Below, in pieces: positions 20,933 to 21,018 of a stretch of 21,018 nt of DNA; position 1 is the stretch's first letter; every line of letters begins with the position of its first letter. Where the stretch lies: assembly GCA_021810735.1 (NCBI GenBank), contig JAJZIF010000012.1:1-21018 (forward strand), given 5' to 3'. The position numbers and the translations under genes were made by a program. Under the pieces are notes generated by a model. The model searched no databases. It saw only the letters and a list, made by a program, of their open reading frames with translations, and was not told the DNA's origin. This stretch comes from Acidobacteriota bacterium (GTDB lineage Bacteria > Acidobacteriota > Terriglobia > Terriglobales > Acidobacteriaceae).

Positions 20933-21018
20933 AAATTTCTGTAGAAGCAGTTAGATGGTGAGCGTAAGCGAGCCATATGCGGCGACTCCTTAGGATGTAG
21001 TTGAGCAACGACATTCGA
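20933..21018. other. Non-homologous sequence upstream of the truncated alpha-galactosidase
   Basis: None of the three minus-strand frames resembles the missing GH36 part. One frame has a good ribosome site (AAGGAG) eight bases before an ATG at 20976, but it reads into the out-of-frame strand of the remnant. The segment may be the edge of an inserted or rearranged element that continues past the window. No diagnostic transposon end can be proven from 86 bases. Confidence 0.4.

Noticed and set aside
20964..20970. GTAAGCG as a possible IS66-type insertion-sequence end
   Set aside because: Seven bases are too few to support it, the following sequence does not match an end I can recall, and the loss of GH36 similarity begins about 30 bases away.

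Overview
The window looks like an accessory metal-handling region from a GC-rich Gram-negative bacterium, most likely an Acidobacteriota (Terriglobia-type) soil organism. This is inferred from the protein style: a very large beta-propeller hybrid kinase, a Tat-exported multicopper oxidase with outer-membrane CopB, many GTG/TTG starts and 4-base stop/start overlaps. No rRNA gene or other taxonomic marker is present, so the assignment is an inference.

Layout. (1) Positions 1-194, minus strand: the N-terminal part of a small exported Cys/Met-rich protein that runs off the left edge. (2) 195-713: about 500 bases with no convincing gene. (3) 751-3876, plus strand: a compact operon with an ArsR/SmtB-type metal sensor, a MtrA-like/DUF4346 corrinoid-type protein with extra cysteine clusters, a small CC-motif protein, a membrane-anchored thioredoxin-fold protein that has lost the CxxC pair, and a CcdA/DsbD-type thiol electron transporter rich in extra cysteines. 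It starts at a promoter that overlaps a perfect 18-bp palindrome, with no room for a leader. (4) 3926-12653, minus strand: copper and iron genes. In transcription order these are a small exported Cys protein, CopA multicopper oxidase, CopB, a DoxX-like membrane protein, an ECF sigma factor with a CorE-like Cys-rich tail, a Cu(+)-type P1B ATPase with YHS and two CPMHP-type metal-binding modules, and FTR1 iron permease. The permease has its own 31-bp inverted repeat at its start. (5) 12768-19679, minus strand: a tightly linked signalling operon of a 1674-residue hybrid histidine kinase, a stand-alone receiver and a GAF-SpoIIE phosphatase. (6) 19680-19969: an intergenic stretch full of TGGGA/TCCCA inverted repeats. 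(7) 19970-20932: the C-terminal half of a GH36 alpha-galactosidase whose 5' part is missing.

How the genes may work together. The copper genes form a standard defence: cytoplasmic Cu(+) efflux by the ATPase, periplasmic oxidation and sequestration by CopA/CopB, and transcriptional control probably by the sigma factor sensing metal through its own cysteine tail, since no anti-sigma gene is adjacent. The left operon is the most novel part. It places a predicted corrinoid-binding protein under a thiol metal sensor and beside a thiol-redox relay, which suggests a metal(loid) or thiol detoxification chemistry that I cannot match to a characterised pathway. The kinase operon is tandem with the copper genes, but nothing in the sequence proves that it controls them.
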